In this document: piece by piece, positions 10,615 to 22,200 of the stretch
How positions within the stretch are numbered: the first letter of the stretch is position 1
Layout of the letters: every line of letters starts with the position of its first letter
NCBI GenBank assembly: GCA_030323885.1
Contig: CM059200.1
Span: 1,293,436 to 1,357,435 of the forward strand
DNA length: 64,000 nt
Direction of reading: 5' to 3'
Source of the DNA: Branchipolynoe longqiensis
Lineage: Eukaryota; Annelida; Polychaeta; Phyllodocida; Polynoidae
Translations under genes and position numbers: made by a program
The notes under the pieces: model-generated
Databases searched by the model: none
Told to the model about the DNA's origin: nothing
Seen by the model: the letters and a program-made list of their open reading frames with translations, nothing else

Positions 10615-12215
10615 GTACAGTCAACCAAGGCAGACTACAGTCAACCAAGGCAGACTACAGTAGACCAAGGCAGACTACATCAACCAAAGCAGACTACAAA
10701 GAAACCAAGGCAGATTGCAGTAAACTAAGGCAGACTGCAATCAAGCAAATCAGACTACAGCCAACCAAGGCAGACTGCAGTCAACCAAGGCAGACTAAAG
10801 TGAACCAAAGCAGACTACAGAGAAACCAAGGCAGACAACAGTCGAATAACGCAGACTACAATTAACCAAGGCAGACTACAGTCAACCAATGCATACTGCA
10901 GTCAACCAAGGCAGACTACAGTCAACCAATGCATACTGCAGTCAACCAAGGCAGACTACAGTTAACCAAGGCAGACTGCAGTCAACCAATGCAGACTACA
11001 GTCAACCAAGGCAGAGTGCAGTCAAGCAAGGCAGACTGCAGTCAACCAAGGCAGACTGCAGTCAACCAAGGTAGACTACAGTCAACCATGGCAGACTGCA
11101 GTCAACTGAGGCAGACTACAGTTAAGCAAGGCAGACTGCAGTCAACCAAGGCAGACGACAGTCCACCAGGCAGACTACAATCAACCAAGGCAGACTACAG
11201 AGAAACCAAGGCAGACTGCAGTCAACTAAAGCAGACTGCAATCAACCAAGGCAGACCGCAGTATACCAAGGCAGACAGTCAAGCAAGGCAGACATCAGTC
11301 AACCAAGGCAGGTTACAATTAACCTAGGCAGACTACAGTCAACCATGGCATACTGCAGTCAACCGAGGTAGACTACAGTCAACCGAGGTAGACTGCAGTC
11401 AACCGATACAGACTGCAATCAACCAAGGCAGACTGCAGTAAAGCAAGGCAGACTGCAGTCAAACAAGGCACCTACAGTCAACCAAAGCAGACTACATTCC
11501 ACCAAGGCAAAATGCAGTCAACCAAGGCAGACTACAGAGAAAGGAAGGCAGATCGAAGTCAATTAAGGACATCTGCAGTTAACCAAAGCAGACTACAGTA
11601 AACCAAAGCAGACTGCAGTCAACCAAGGCAGACTACAGTCAACCAAACCAGACTACAGTCAACGGAAGCAGACTACAATCAAGCAAGGCTGACTACAGTC
11701 AACCAAGGCAGACCACTGTCAACCAAAGCAGACTACAGAGAAACCAAGGCAAACTATAGTCAACCAAGGCAGACTATGGTCAACCAAATCAGACTACAGA
11801 GAAACCAAGGCAGACTGCAGTCAACTAAGGCAGACTACAGTCAACCAAAGCAGACTACAGTCAACCAAGGCAGACTACAGTCAACCAAGGGTGATTATGC
11901 TCAACCGAGGCAGACTACAGTCAACCAAGGCAGAATACAGTCAACCAAAGCAGACTACAGAGAAACCAAGGCAGAATACAGTCAACTAAGGCAGACTGCA
12001 GTCAACCAAGACAGACTACAGTCAACCAAGGCAGACTACAGTCAACCAAAGCATACTGCAATCAGCAAAAGCAGATTGCAGTCAACCAAGGCAGACTACA
12101 GTCAACAATGGCAGACGAGTCAACCAAAGCAGACTATAGTCAACCAAAAGAGACTACAGTCAACCAAACCAGACTACAGTCAACAAAGGCTAACTGCAGT
12201 CAACCGAAGTGTGTA
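10615..12215. repeat. 20-bp satellite, unit GTCAACCAAGGCAGACTACA
   Basis: About 80 units of GTCAACCAAGGCAGACTACA. A higher-order variant carries AGAGAAACCAAGGCAGACTG every few units. Since 20 is not a multiple of three and the unit has no stop on the plus strand, all plus frames read QPRQTTVNQGRLQSTKADYS-like peptide. That is a by-product, not a gene. Confidence 0.95.
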
Positions 12216-12229
12216 CAATTTAATATAAA

Positions 12230-12760
12230 GACACACAATTTAACCAAAGCAGCCAACAAGCAACCCCACATCGACTCACACACCCATACATTCCTGCCTT
12301 CTCCCACTACCCCCCGCCTCTCCCCTTCCCCCTCCCCCCTTTCTCCAGAAACCCCATTCCAACCTAAAACCAGGCGAGTCACGTCATTTATCATTCATAC
12401 CTAAATATCGCACACACCGTGAATATACCGGGCCACATCGATTTTTCTATCTAATGACGCCGGATCAGATGTGGACTAACGGCATGACTGTGGGCTGGGG
12501 GGAGGCGGGCGGGGCGGTGGGGAGGGGCGGGGCTGAGGGGGCTGTCGGAAGGGAAGTCCACCTGAGAAGCATAGATGGGGACACCCCTCCCGCTCAGCCA
12601 TCAACAAATCTCCAACATGCTCATAGTGATATAATGAATGTGGAGCGGATGGTGCAAGGACGTAAAACCCCGACATCATACTTGACTTGTTTAAATTCAC
12701 AATCAGCAAATGTTCAGTTTTTGGTTGAAATCGTCTTTCGGTTTAATACACCTCTGCATT
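12230..12760. other. unassigned sequence
   Basis: C-rich at 12290-12360 and G-rich at 12490-12550. No gene or repeat family assigned. Confidence 0.3.
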
Positions 12761-12764
12761 GAAA

Positions 12765-13430
12765 GATTCCAAACGTGCATTTTTAAATGCTAAGGCATTG
12801 CAGGTCTTCAGTTGGGGGGGGGGGGGAGTATTTATGACATGTATTTGGTTGTGTAATTTATGTTGGGCGTGGAATGAGTGCTTTGAGATAGGGGCGTGTC
12901 GCCTGTTGGTAGTGTCAGAGAAGACGCAACCCCCCACCATCTCTCCATGAATTCCGGTAACTTTTCACATTATAATCCATGGTTTTCTCTTAAAATTATT
13001 ACAAAACTATACAAGATTGTGCCGACCAAAATAGTCATATTTCCTAAATATATATATATATATCTGAAGTTTTAGGTGCAAAAACTGAAAAATGCCGTTC
13101 ATGTCTACCACATTTGAGCTTCCAAATGCGCATTTTTAAATGCTAAGGCATTGCGGGTCTTCAGCGGGTGGGGGGGGGAGTATTTATGAGATGTATTTGG
13201 TTGTGTAATTTATGTTCGGCGTGGAGTGAGTGCTTTGAGATAGTGGCGTGTCGCCTGTTGGTAGTGTCAGTGAACAGGAAGCATCCTGTGATCTCTCCCT
13301 CAGTTCCAGCACCTTCTCACGTTATATTCCACGGTTTTCCATGAACATTACTACAAATTACGACAGATTTTCACACGAATGTTCAGACCAAATTAGCATA
13401 TTTCTAATATTGCATATATCCTCCGGAGCG
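12765..13430. repeat. two-copy tandem duplication, period about 350 bp
   Basis: The word CATTTTTAAATGCTAAGGCA occurs at about 12778 and 13130. Each copy contains a G run, then GTATTTATGAGATGTATTTGG-like sequence, then GGCGTGTCGCCTGTTGGTAG. Copy 1 is 12765-13060 and copy 2 is 13113-13430. Confidence 0.85.
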
Positions 13431-13434
13431 ACTG

Positions 13435-14235
13435 ACCCACACCGCTCACACCTTTCACACTGCTCACACCGATCACACAGCTCACACCGCTCACACCTCA
13501 CACAGAGCTCACACCTCTCACAGCACACACCGCTCACACCTCTCACAGAGCTCACACTGCCCACACAGCACACACAGCACACACAGCTCACACCGCCCAT
13601 GCCCCACACAACACACACTGCTCACACCTCTCACAGAGCTCACACAGATCACAAAGCACACACCGCCCACACACCACACACCCCTCACACCGCTCACACC
13701 ATTCACACCACACACACCCGTCACACCGCTCACACCACCCACACATCCCACACCACCCATCCCTCACACACCCCTCACACCACTCACACCACCCACACCA
13801 CACACACAGCCCACACCACACACATCCCTCACACCGCTCACACCACCCACACCACACACCCCTCACACCACTCACACCACCCACACCACACACACCCCTC
13901 ACACCGCTCACACCACCCACACCACACACACCGCCCACACCACACACACCCCTCACACCGCCCACACCACCCACACCACACACACCACCCACACCACCCA
14001 CACCACACACCCCTCACACCGCCCACATCACCCACACCACACACCCCTCACACCACACACACCCCTCACACCGCCCACACCACCCACACCACACACACCA
14101 CCCACACCACACACACCCCTCACACCACCCACACCACCCACACCACACACACCCCTCACACCACACACATCCCTCACACCGCCCACACCACCCACACCAC
14201 ACACACCACCCACACCACACACACCCCTCACCTGA
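13435..14235. repeat. ACACC/TCACACCGC simple satellite
   Basis: Strand-asymmetric CA-rich array built from TCACACCGC, CCACACCAC and ACACACCCC words, with a loose higher-order period. Translations (HT-rich on plus, CGWC-rich on minus) follow from the composition. Confidence 0.95.
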
Positions 14236-14257
14236 TGTCGCACCTGATGCAACACCT

Positions 14258-14314
14258 GATGTCGCATCAGCACAGGTACTGACTTGCGACAGTGAACACT
14301 CATGGTGACTTTCA
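14258..14314 (-). mobile_element. SINE tail part, left of the LINE insertion
   Basis: CATCAGCACAGGTACTGACT and ACTCATGGTGACTTT match the tail half of the SINE. The match stops where the LINE 3' tail begins and the rest resumes at 16041. Confidence 0.75.
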
Positions 14315-16005
14315 ATTCAATTCAATTCTTTTATTTTAACTCTCTGCAAGGTATGTTTACAATAAATTGAGGTGATACAATAAATGCATACAAATTCCTT
14401 ACAGACAGAAAGGATCCCAGAAAAGCGATGCTTATCTAGCTGGTCTCCATGATGTGAATGAATAAGTGATGACAATAACAAATTATTAAACCTAAGCTAC
14501 ATTTTTAACTAATGATTATGATGAGCTACTGATGCGTCTCTTCACAGTTAGTAAGAAACAAAGTAATGATAGGAATATTATATGGATATTGTGTCATGGA
14601 TTCATGTACTTACATGCAGTATCAGTAGTTATTTTGCATGTATGTTAATAGGGGTATTATATATATTCTTTACTGGTAATCGATTTAGTATGCATTGAGA
14701 TAGCTTATCTTTAGTTTTTTACAGAAGTTTTTCAAAGTTTGAAGGTTTCTAATCTCTACTGGTATTGAGTTCCAGATATTGGTTCCTTGGTTTTCAGTTG
14801 TTATTTTGCCATATTTGTTTCTAGTGTGTTTGTGATGTATGTTATTTATCTGTCGTGTGTTATGGGAATGGACCTGATTGTTTTCTTTGAAGAGATTATC
14901 AAATATTTCAGGGAGGAGGCCATTCTTTTGCTTGTAAACAAATTTTGCAATGTATATTTTATAAATGTCAGTTACCATAAGTAAGTCCAGGTCTTTATGA
15001 AGTGATTTAGTTGGGGTGAGATAGTCTTTGCTATACAGTATTTTCAAGGCTCTGTTTTGTTGTGTCTGTATCTTTTTTAGGGTTGATGATTTGGCTCTCC
15101 CATACACCTCTATACCATACTGGATTTTGGAGTAAACGTATGCATAGTATAGTAATTTTTTATTTTCCTCATGTACCCGTCGTCTGATTATTTTAAATGA
15201 GTTAGCCGTTTTAATTATTGAATTATTTAAGTCATCAATATGTTCATCCCAGTTGAGGTTCTCATCTAGAATTATACCTAGGTATTTCACAGAAGGGACT
15301 CTCTTTATTGTGTTATTGTTTATCTTTATGTTGTTTAGGTAATCAGGAATGGTTGTACTTCTGCTTTTAAATATTGTGTAGCATGTTTTGTTCAGGTTTA
15401 CTGTTAATTTGTTATCATTGCACCATGTAAATATGTCTGAAAGGAATGTTTTAATTGAATGTTTTAGTTGTTTGGGTGAATTTGAGGTTATGAAGCCGTT
15501 GGTATCATCTGCAAATAACCTTGTTTTGACATCTTGTTTTGTACAGTTGACTATATCATTTGTGTAGATCAAAAATAGGAGAGGTCCCAGGACAGAACCT
15601 TGGGGGACACCATTGCTGATTGAGTTTAGCTTGGATCGTTTACCGTTTATGTATGTAAATTGCTTTCTATTGCTTAGGTAACTCTCAAACCATTTAAGTC
15701 CCTGGCCTCGAATTCCGTTGTGCCTAAGTTTTGAGAGTAGGATGTCATGGTCTACGGTATCAAATGCTTTGCTCAGGTCTAAGTAGACTCCTGCAACATG
15801 TTTCCCATTTTCAAGGTCTTGTAGTATGTTGTCTAAGATTTCAGTCAGAGCCATTATTGCTGAGTGATTCTCTCTAAATCCAAATTGGTATTTGTATAAT
15901 ATTTTGTATTTGTTAAGAAATTGGTAAACTCTTTTGTACATTAGTTTTTCCATTAATTTGTTTAGGGTACTGAGTAGGCTGATTGGCCTGTAGTTATCAA
16001 CCCAC
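14312..16005 (-). mobile_element. 5'-truncated LINE (CR1/L2/Jockey group)
   Basis: A non-LTR retrotransposon lies on the minus strand. Its 3' end carries three AATTG-type repeats (plus strand TTCAATTCAATTCAATTC at 14313-14330), a normal microsatellite tail for this class. Its 5' end is cut just before reverse-transcriptase block 1. It sits inside a SINE whose halves lie at 14258-14314 and 16041-16262. About 35 bp at 16005-16040 fit neither element cleanly and may be filler or diverged SINE. Confidence 0.85.
14685..16001 (-). pseudogene. LINE reverse transcriptase, N-terminally truncated
   Basis: An uninterrupted frame of about 438 residues encodes an RNA-dependent DNA polymerase used in target-primed reverse transcription. 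Visible in order: NYRPISLL at the start, YLDLSKAFDTVDH (motif A), NGVPQGSVLGPLLF (motif B), RLFADDT (motif C, with the FADD catalytic pair), then the C-terminal thumb region and a tail containing NIWNSIPVEIRNL. Upstream endonuclease and ORF1 are missing. No natural start codon is identifiable, because the residues before NYRPISLL belong to the junction. The intact frame suggests a fairly recent insertion. The exact clade (CR1, L2 or Jockey) is not decided. Confidence 0.85.
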
Positions 16006-16040
16006 TCAACCCACGGGTTATAAGTCAGGCCCATTGCAGG

Positions 16041-16262
16041 ACTGCGCAACAAGCACCACAATCCTGAAAACCCACTCAGTCACATTATCCTGATACGAAT
16101 CAAACCAGTCCTTGCCTTATCCTACTAATGCCGAGCACCAGGTTAGGTAACGGCACATATGAATTTACTAAATCATCACTTTGATGCGGCTGGATTTTCG
16201 AACCCTGAACCTTCCACACAGGAAGCCAGCGCTGTTATTGATTCACTCGGTGAGGAACAGCT
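16041..16262 (-). mobile_element. SINE head part, right of the LINE insertion
   Basis: CCCACTCAGTCACATTATCC, then CCTTGCCTTATCCTACTAAT, then CGAACCCTGAACCTTCCACA (box B region). This completes the copy whose tail lies at 14258-14314. Confidence 0.8.
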
Positions 16263-16394
16263 ATCTGCAGTGAATGTGATCAACTGCCTTAGTTACGGTT
16301 TGCCTGCTCAGCTGGCAGCAATCACTCACACGACCAGTGTGCATCTGTGATCACTGCGCACTGGTGGTGATTGCCAGATCAATGACTAGTTACA

Positions 16395-16990
16395 CAAACT
16401 GTGCCGTTCAGCAGGGCTGTGAACCACCATCTGTGAACACGTGACCGACTATTCGTGGTCACTATTGGTGGAGGCCATTGGCGGACTCATTGTGTGCTGT
16501 GAACCACCATCTGTGAACACGTGACCGACTATCCATGGTCACTATTGGTGGTGGCCATTGGCGGACTCATTGTGTGCTGTGAACCACCCTCTGAACACGT
16601 GACCGACTATTGGTGCACTCATTGTGTGTTGTGACACACCATCTGTGAACACGTGACCGACTATTCGTGGCCACTATTGGTGGTGGCCATTACTCATTGT
16701 GTGTTGTGAAACACCATCTGTGGACATGTGACCGACTATTCGTGGTCACTATTGGTGGCGGCTATTGGCGGACTCATTGTGTGCTGTGAACCACCATCTG
16801 TGAACACGTGACCGACTATCCGTTGTCACTATTGGTGGTGGCCATTGGCGGACTCATTGTGTGCTGTGAACCACCATCTGTGAACACATGATTGACTATT
16901 GGCGGACTCATTCTCTGCTGTGAACCACGATCTGTGAACACGTGACCCACTATTCGTGGACTCATTGTGATGGCTGACTGTGTAAGCACG
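16395..16990. repeat. 80-bp satellite
   Basis: About seven units start CTGTGAACCACCATCTGTGA, for example at 16417, 16497 and 16577. They contain ACACGTGACCGACTAT and TTGGTGGTGGCCATTGGCGG. Several units are shortened. Confidence 0.9.
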
Positions 16991-17034
16991 GACTGGTGCA
17001 CTCACTCTGCAACCAAACACTCTTTAACCACTGA

Positions 17035-17735
17035 CGATCTGTCATGACTCGTAAACTACTATGTGTCATGAATCTGTAACCCCTGAGTACCTGTCATGAC
17101 TATGTGATCACTAACTATCTGCTATGACTCTGTAACCACTGACCATCTGCTATGACTTTGACCACTCACTATTTGTCAGGACTCAGTCACCACTGACTAT
17201 ACATCATGACCCTGTACCCACTGACCATCTGTCATGACTCTGTAATCACTGACTATCTGCCATGACGCTGTAACCAGTGATGATATGTCATGACGGTGTA
17301 ACCACGGACGATCTGTCATGACTATGCAATCACTGACTATATGTCATGACACTGTAACCATTGATGGTATGTCATGACTCTGTAACCAGGGACGATCTGT
17401 CATGACTCTGTAATCACTGAATATATGTCATGACTCTGTAACCATTGACGGTATGTCATGATTCTGTACCCACTGACTATCCATCATGACGATGTAACCA
17501 CTGACGAAATGTCATGACTCTGTGATCACTAACTGTCATGAATCTGTCCTGTCAGCACTGGCAATATGTCATGATTGTACCTACTGATTATCTGGCATGA
17601 CTCTGTAACCACTGCTTATCTATCATGACTCTGTAACCACTGACTATATGTCATAACTATAACCACTGACTATCTGTCATGACTCTGTAACCGCTTGCTG
17701 TTTCCAAGACTCTGTAACCACTCACTAGCTACAGG
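17035..17735. repeat. 28-bp satellite
   Basis: About 25 units vary around CTGTCATGACTCTGTAACCA plus CTGACTAT. Divergence is moderate. Confidence 0.9.
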
Positions 17736-17935
17736 ACTCCGCCGGCACGTAGCCACAGAGGCTGCCTGAACCTCTGGTTGCTGCAGTGATGTATGCGTAA
17801 GGGGCCCCTGCCGTGCTGGATCTATTGTAATGCGCTAAAAGCCCCTCGTTCAGCACAGAGAACCCCAACTGAAACAGCAACAGGAAAGCACTACCGCCAC
17901 GCCACCTAGCGGCTCATAATGCACGCATGTGTACA
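17736..17935. other. unassigned spacer between satellites
   Basis: No feature recognised. Confidence 0.3.
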
Positions 17936-19262
17936 GAGGGCTGGTCATGTCGGCTTGAAGGTGGCCTTCTCCTGTGTCTATGTTCTGAAGTGTTCTGTTC
18001 AACGTGACTAGATATAAGGTTATGGTGCAGTTATCAATCTAAACCATATGTCATTTGTATAGAGAACTAGCCATGTAGCCTTGAAGATGGTCACTTTATG
18101 TGTGTGTTTTGTTCAATGTGGCTAGATATAAGGTTATGGTGCAGTTATCAATCTAAACCATATGTCATTTGTATAGAGAACTAGCCATGTAGCCTTGAAG
18201 ATGGTCACTTTATGTGTGTGTTTTGTTCAATGTGGCTAGATATAAGGTTATGGTGCAGTTATCAATCTAAACCATATGTCATTTGTATAGAGAACTAGCC
18301 ATGTAGCCTTGAAGATGGTCACTTTATGTGTGTGTTTTGTTCAATGTGGCTAGATATAAGGTTATGGTCCAGTTATCAATCTAAATCATATATCATGTGT
18401 ATAGAGAACTAGCCATGTAGCCTTGAAGATGCTCACTGTTCGTGTGTGTGTTCTGTTCAATGCGGCTAGATATAAGGTTATGGTGGAGTTATCAATCTTA
18501 TTCATATATCATGTGTATAGAGAACTATCCATGTAGCCTTGAAGATGGTCACTTTATGTGTGCGTTCTGTTCAACACGGCTAAATATAAGGTTATGGCAC
18601 AGTTATGAATCTAAATCATATATCATGTTCATAGAGAACTGGCCATCTCACCTTGAAGATGGTCACTTTCTGTGTGTGTGTCCTGTTCAACGCGGTTAGA
18701 TATAAGGTTATGGTGCAGTTATGAATCTAAATCATATATCATGTGTACAGAGAACTAGCCATGTCACCTTGAAGGTGGCCGCTTTCTGTGTGCGTGTTCT
18801 GAAGTGTTCCGTTCAATGTGACTAGATAGAAGGGTCATTGTGAAGTTATGGATCTAAATCATATATGTATGTTATAGAGAGCTGGATTTGTAGTTTCTAA
18901 GGTGGCTGATTTCTGGGTGTGTTCTGAAGTGCTATCTTCAACGCGACTGGATATAAGGCTATAGTGTAGTTATGGATCTAAATCATACAGAATGTGCATA
19001 GAGAGCTGGCTGTGTCAGTTTGAAGGTGGCCGGTTTCTGTGTGTGTGATCTAAAGTGTTATGTTCAACGCACCTAGATATAAGGCTATGGTGCAGTTAGG
19101 AATGTAAATCATATATCATATATGTATGTGTACAGAGGGCTGGCTGTGTCGCTTCTAAGGTAGCTCATTTGTGGTGTGTTCTGAATTTGTCCGTTCAACA
19201 CGACTACATATAGGTTATGGTGCAGTTATGAACCTAAATCGTGCATGTTAACGTAACATGAC
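17936..19262. repeat. 114-bp satellite, first block
   Basis: The word TATGTCATTTGTATAGAGAA recurs exactly every 114 bp at 18047, 18161 and 18275. Those units are almost identical, while later units (18390-19250) are more diverged. The array is interrupted by the element at 19263-19750 and continues beyond it. Confidence 0.9.
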
Positions 19263-19750
19263 TAATTCACAGGGCGGAGGGAGGGGGGGGGACGCAAAAG
19301 GGGCGGGGCACCAAAACGCCCCGACCGGACCCCCTCCCCTACCGCAATCCGAACGAACCAACCCGACCCCAGTGGCGCCACCTACCAGGAGCACTGGAAC
19401 CCACCTGCCCAGCAACAGGAGGAGCAAACTTGAAATTCCGCCAGAACCACCACGTGACCCGTTTTCGAACCCAACTGCCTCCACGGCCACAACTCCTCCA
19501 GCACCCGAACCGACCACTCCACCACCATCTCTTCACCCGCCCACCCACACCTCAAAGGACATAAGGAAGGGTTGAGGGTTCGGTCCCCAGCCTACCCATC
19601 ATCGCGGCCCTGGACTCATGGGGGAAGCCCCACACACAAAAATGGAACTGACACCCCACACCTGACCTGTAACGAAACTGAACCCATTTAAACCTGAAGT
19701 AATAAAGATCCATCTTATACCCTAACATCTCCCTCCGCCTTAGTGAATTA
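19263..19750. mobile_element. 488-bp element with terminal inverted repeats
   Basis: The left end TAATTCACAGGGCGGAGGGA and the reverse-complemented right end TAATTCACTAAGGCGGAGGG match over about 20 of 22 positions with one gap. Both flanks are 114-bp satellite, so the element was inserted into the array. Inside is a 105-codon proline-rich frame (19258-19575), the palindrome GTGGCGCCAC (19372-19381) and AATAAAG near 19701. No transposase or known domain is seen. Confidence 0.6.
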
Positions 19751-20030
19751 TACATTTCTATGTGGACAGAGAGTGCTGACGATGTCCATTCTAGCTGATT
19801 TATGTGTGTGTGTTCTGAATTGTTCTGTTCAACCCGACCAGATATAAGCGTTATGTTTTAGATATGAATCTAAATCATCTAACATATATGCAGACCTAGC
19901 TGTATCGCTTTTATAGAGGCTGACCGTTATATGTGTTCAGAACTGGTGTGTTGCATGTGACCAGATACTGGGACTATGGTGTACATATGAATCTGAATCC
20001 TACATATATGAATCATATATAAATCATAAG
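19751..20030. repeat. 114-bp satellite, second block
   Basis: Diverged units with TGTTCTGTTCAACCCGACCA, GATATAAGCG and ATGAATCTAAATCAT. They continue the array interrupted at 19263. Confidence 0.7.
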
Positions 20031-20035
20031 TGGCT

Positions 20036-20385
20036 GTCGCTGGTATACAGGTAATGCAGGTATTGCAATACCTCAGGGAGTTTGACGCCCCTGCCCTGCA
20101 GAGTTGTAAACCACTGCCTTGTGGTACAGGTTCTTGACAGAACCGAAGGCTAAGGGAGCAAACCCTAAACAAAAAACCATGTCACTGTGGCAGCATTAAG
20201 GGCGGTTGATGTATGGAACTCCCAACATCTCCCGACCAGCCACTGCAGGGACAAATAATTTTGCGCCTGTCTGGACATGTTCTTGCCGGTGTGAAACCTC
20301 TATTTGATCCCCGAGAGAGTGCCGCTGGTAACTTGCAAAAGCCAGTAGCACTTCAACAATTTTGCAGTGGGGGGGTTGGCGTTTA
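20036..20385 (+). mobile_element. RTE-type LINE 5' region fragment
   Basis: About 345 bp nearly identical to 24214-24535, for example GCGGTTGATGTATGGAACTC and CCCGACCAGCCACTGCAGGG. In the other copy the segment is joined directly to reverse-transcriptase C-terminal sequence, so I read it as the 5' untranslated region of that LINE. Here the coding part is absent. Confidence 0.55.
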
Positions 20386-20963
20386 CCGACACATGGATGT
20401 TTAAGGGGTGAACGTTTACAAAACATTGGACAAGTGGGGGTGGGCGTTAACCCACATATGGGCTTTAACCCGTGAGAATACGGCATGTATATACATGACC
20501 GTGTATGCATATTTATTAGATGGACACGGAAAGCGGCGGTTTTTGGTGCCGTCCGAGGTCCTCAATCATTCTCTGTACCCGTAATGGTACGACTTTTAAT
20601 CCAGCCCTGATCCGTCTGATTTAGGCTAACACTGCGCAAGCTCTTGCTCTATAGAGTTGGCTCAAGGACCATTGACCTTGAAATAAAACCAATGTCATTG
20701 AAAAAATCAGATTAACATATCCATCAAAATAAATGTTATATATATATAGTTTGTCTGTCTGTTTGTGTGTGTGTCTGAAATAACGGTGAATATAACATTA
20801 GTTGGGATTATAATTGGAACTATGATGTACTTGATGACCACGACATCAGCTGTACATTGGCAACATCCATGTCAGTGATGTCCATCATGACCCTTAGTGT
20901 TATGGGCCGAAGGTCAAAGTAGCCATTAAGGTGAGCACATAGTGTGAGTTTTAAGGTTATATA
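20386..20963. other. unassigned sequence
   Basis: May contain more of the LINE 5' region (GTACCCGTAATGGTACGACT near 20574), then AT-rich DNA with a TG-rich stretch at 20748-20775. Nothing else is recognised. Confidence 0.3.
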
Positions 20964-21174
20964 TAGCTTGGATATACCCTTATATCCCGGTGTAACAACA
21001 GCGCAGAAGCTTCCCCCCCCCTTGGGTTATGGTTGCTACTATCTTATCTACGATTGCTACTGACACTAGTGACAGTGTGGGTCGTACCAGGCGAGAACTA
21101 GTCTGGAGGGTAGCATGAAGGCTCCCCCTTGTTTTTATTGTTCCTACTGTATTTACTGATCTAAAGGCCCTGTC
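20964..21174 (+). repeat. split direct repeat A1
   Basis: Starts AGCTTGGATATACCCTTATA and matches A2 at 26630. It contains GGGTTATGGTTGCTACTATC and ACCAGGCGAGAACTAGTCTG. It is interrupted by a MITE after GATCTAA and resumes with TAGCCACCTGT at 21619. Confidence 0.85.
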
Positions 21175-21615
21175 ACATTACGGCGTATGGCGGGAGCATA
21201 TTGAAAACCTACGTAGGTCCTGCGCGTGCCGGCCTATGATGACATTTGGTGACCTTTCGGGTGGTTTTGAGCGTATGTGGAACCTACGAGGAGCGTACGA
21301 GGAGCGTATGAGGAGCGTATGGGAGCGTGCTGTGACATTTTTTGACAGTATGGGCCATACGCCCTCATAGGTCGAGTTTTTTTGAGCATGCACAACAAAA
21401 TTTGGACGGACGGATTTATGAAAGCGTTTATGGCGGCGTATGCCTCATACGCTTCACATAAGCTGGCATCTGGCGGCATCTGGCGGCGTATGAGTAGCGT
21501 ATGAGTAGCATATGCGTAGCGTATGAGTAGCGTATACGGCGTATGCCGACGTATATGACGTAACGCGCCTACGCCGCCATACGCTCCCGCAAAAAAACCT
21601 AATGTGACAGCCCCT
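21175..21615. mobile_element. Harbinger-like palindromic MITE, GTATGCG-word family
   Basis: 441 bp with ends AGGCCCTGTCACATTA and, reverse-complemented, AGGGGCTGTCACATTA. TAA is duplicated at 21172-21174 and 21616-21618. The empty site can be read from A2 of the host element (GATCTAA then GCCACCTGT). The arms consist of repeated GCGTATGAGGAGCGTATG and GTAGCGTATGAGTAGCGT words. An inverted copy of the same family lies at 57110-57568. Confidence 0.85.
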
Positions 21616-21629
21616 TAATAGCCACCTGT

Positions 21630-21986
21630 TAAGTGTAGGGCTATATCCATTAATAGCTAAATCAACTAGGATAACATACCACAGTGCTACCCTAATTGAC
21701 AACATATTCACTAATGAACTACATCACAACATTAACAGTGGTTTACTTATAAGTGACATCAGTGACCATTTACCTATATTTGCTATATGTTAATATTTAG
21801 ATATAAATATAACTTCTAATAAGAAATATACCCTTATGAGAAAATCAGATGGAAATTGTATTTCTGCATTGAAAGATGATCTATTATTACAAGATTGGAA
21901 TGGTGACATGGATACATATGATGTAAATAGTGCTTATGATAATTTTATAAAAACATTTGTCAACCTATACAATAAACATTGCTGGG
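21630..21986 (+). pseudogene. LINE endonuclease-to-RT linker fragment
   Basis: Plus-strand translation gives ATLIDNIFTN, then ISDHLPIFA at about 21752-21784, the conserved C-terminal motif of the apurinic-type LINE endonuclease. DVNSAYDNFIKTFVNLYNKHC (21932 on) follows, typical of the linker before reverse transcriptase. Frames change once near 21790. This is a fragment of a CR1/L2-like LINE, distinct from the RTE copies, embedded in the Ngaro-like element. Confidence 0.7.
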
Positions 21987-22200
21987 TCACCGATAGTGTA
22001 TGTCTCTATGGCCATTGGTGCTCTAAATGTGGAGCCACGTTTCATAAGAGTGACCAGTGCAAGAAGAATTTAACTGTAAATCCCTACAAAAATCGAACTC
22101 ACGACTGCGCTCATGGATACAAGGAACCGAACAATTCTACTATTATAGCAACACCGAATATCGAGCCAACACCACCAAAAAATGAGCATACCCACTAACA
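21987..22200 (+). pseudogene. gag-like fragment with CCHC zinc knuckle
   Basis: CSKCGATFHKSDQC at 22019-22060 is an exact C-X2-C-X4-H-X4-C zinc knuckle, a nucleic-acid-binding motif of retroelement gag proteins. It is probably the end of the Ngaro-like ORF1. The frame stops at 22198. Its N-terminal side is replaced by the LINE fragment in the same open frame (from 21836), a chance fusion. Confidence 0.55.

Noticed and set aside
10889..12228. Gln/Asn/Thr repeat frames
   Set aside because: 20-bp satellite lacking stops; the frame cycles every 60 bp and no gene context exists.
13248..14282. 344-codon His/Thr-rich open frame
   Set aside because: Entirely a translation of the ACACC satellite; the minus-strand frames are equally open.
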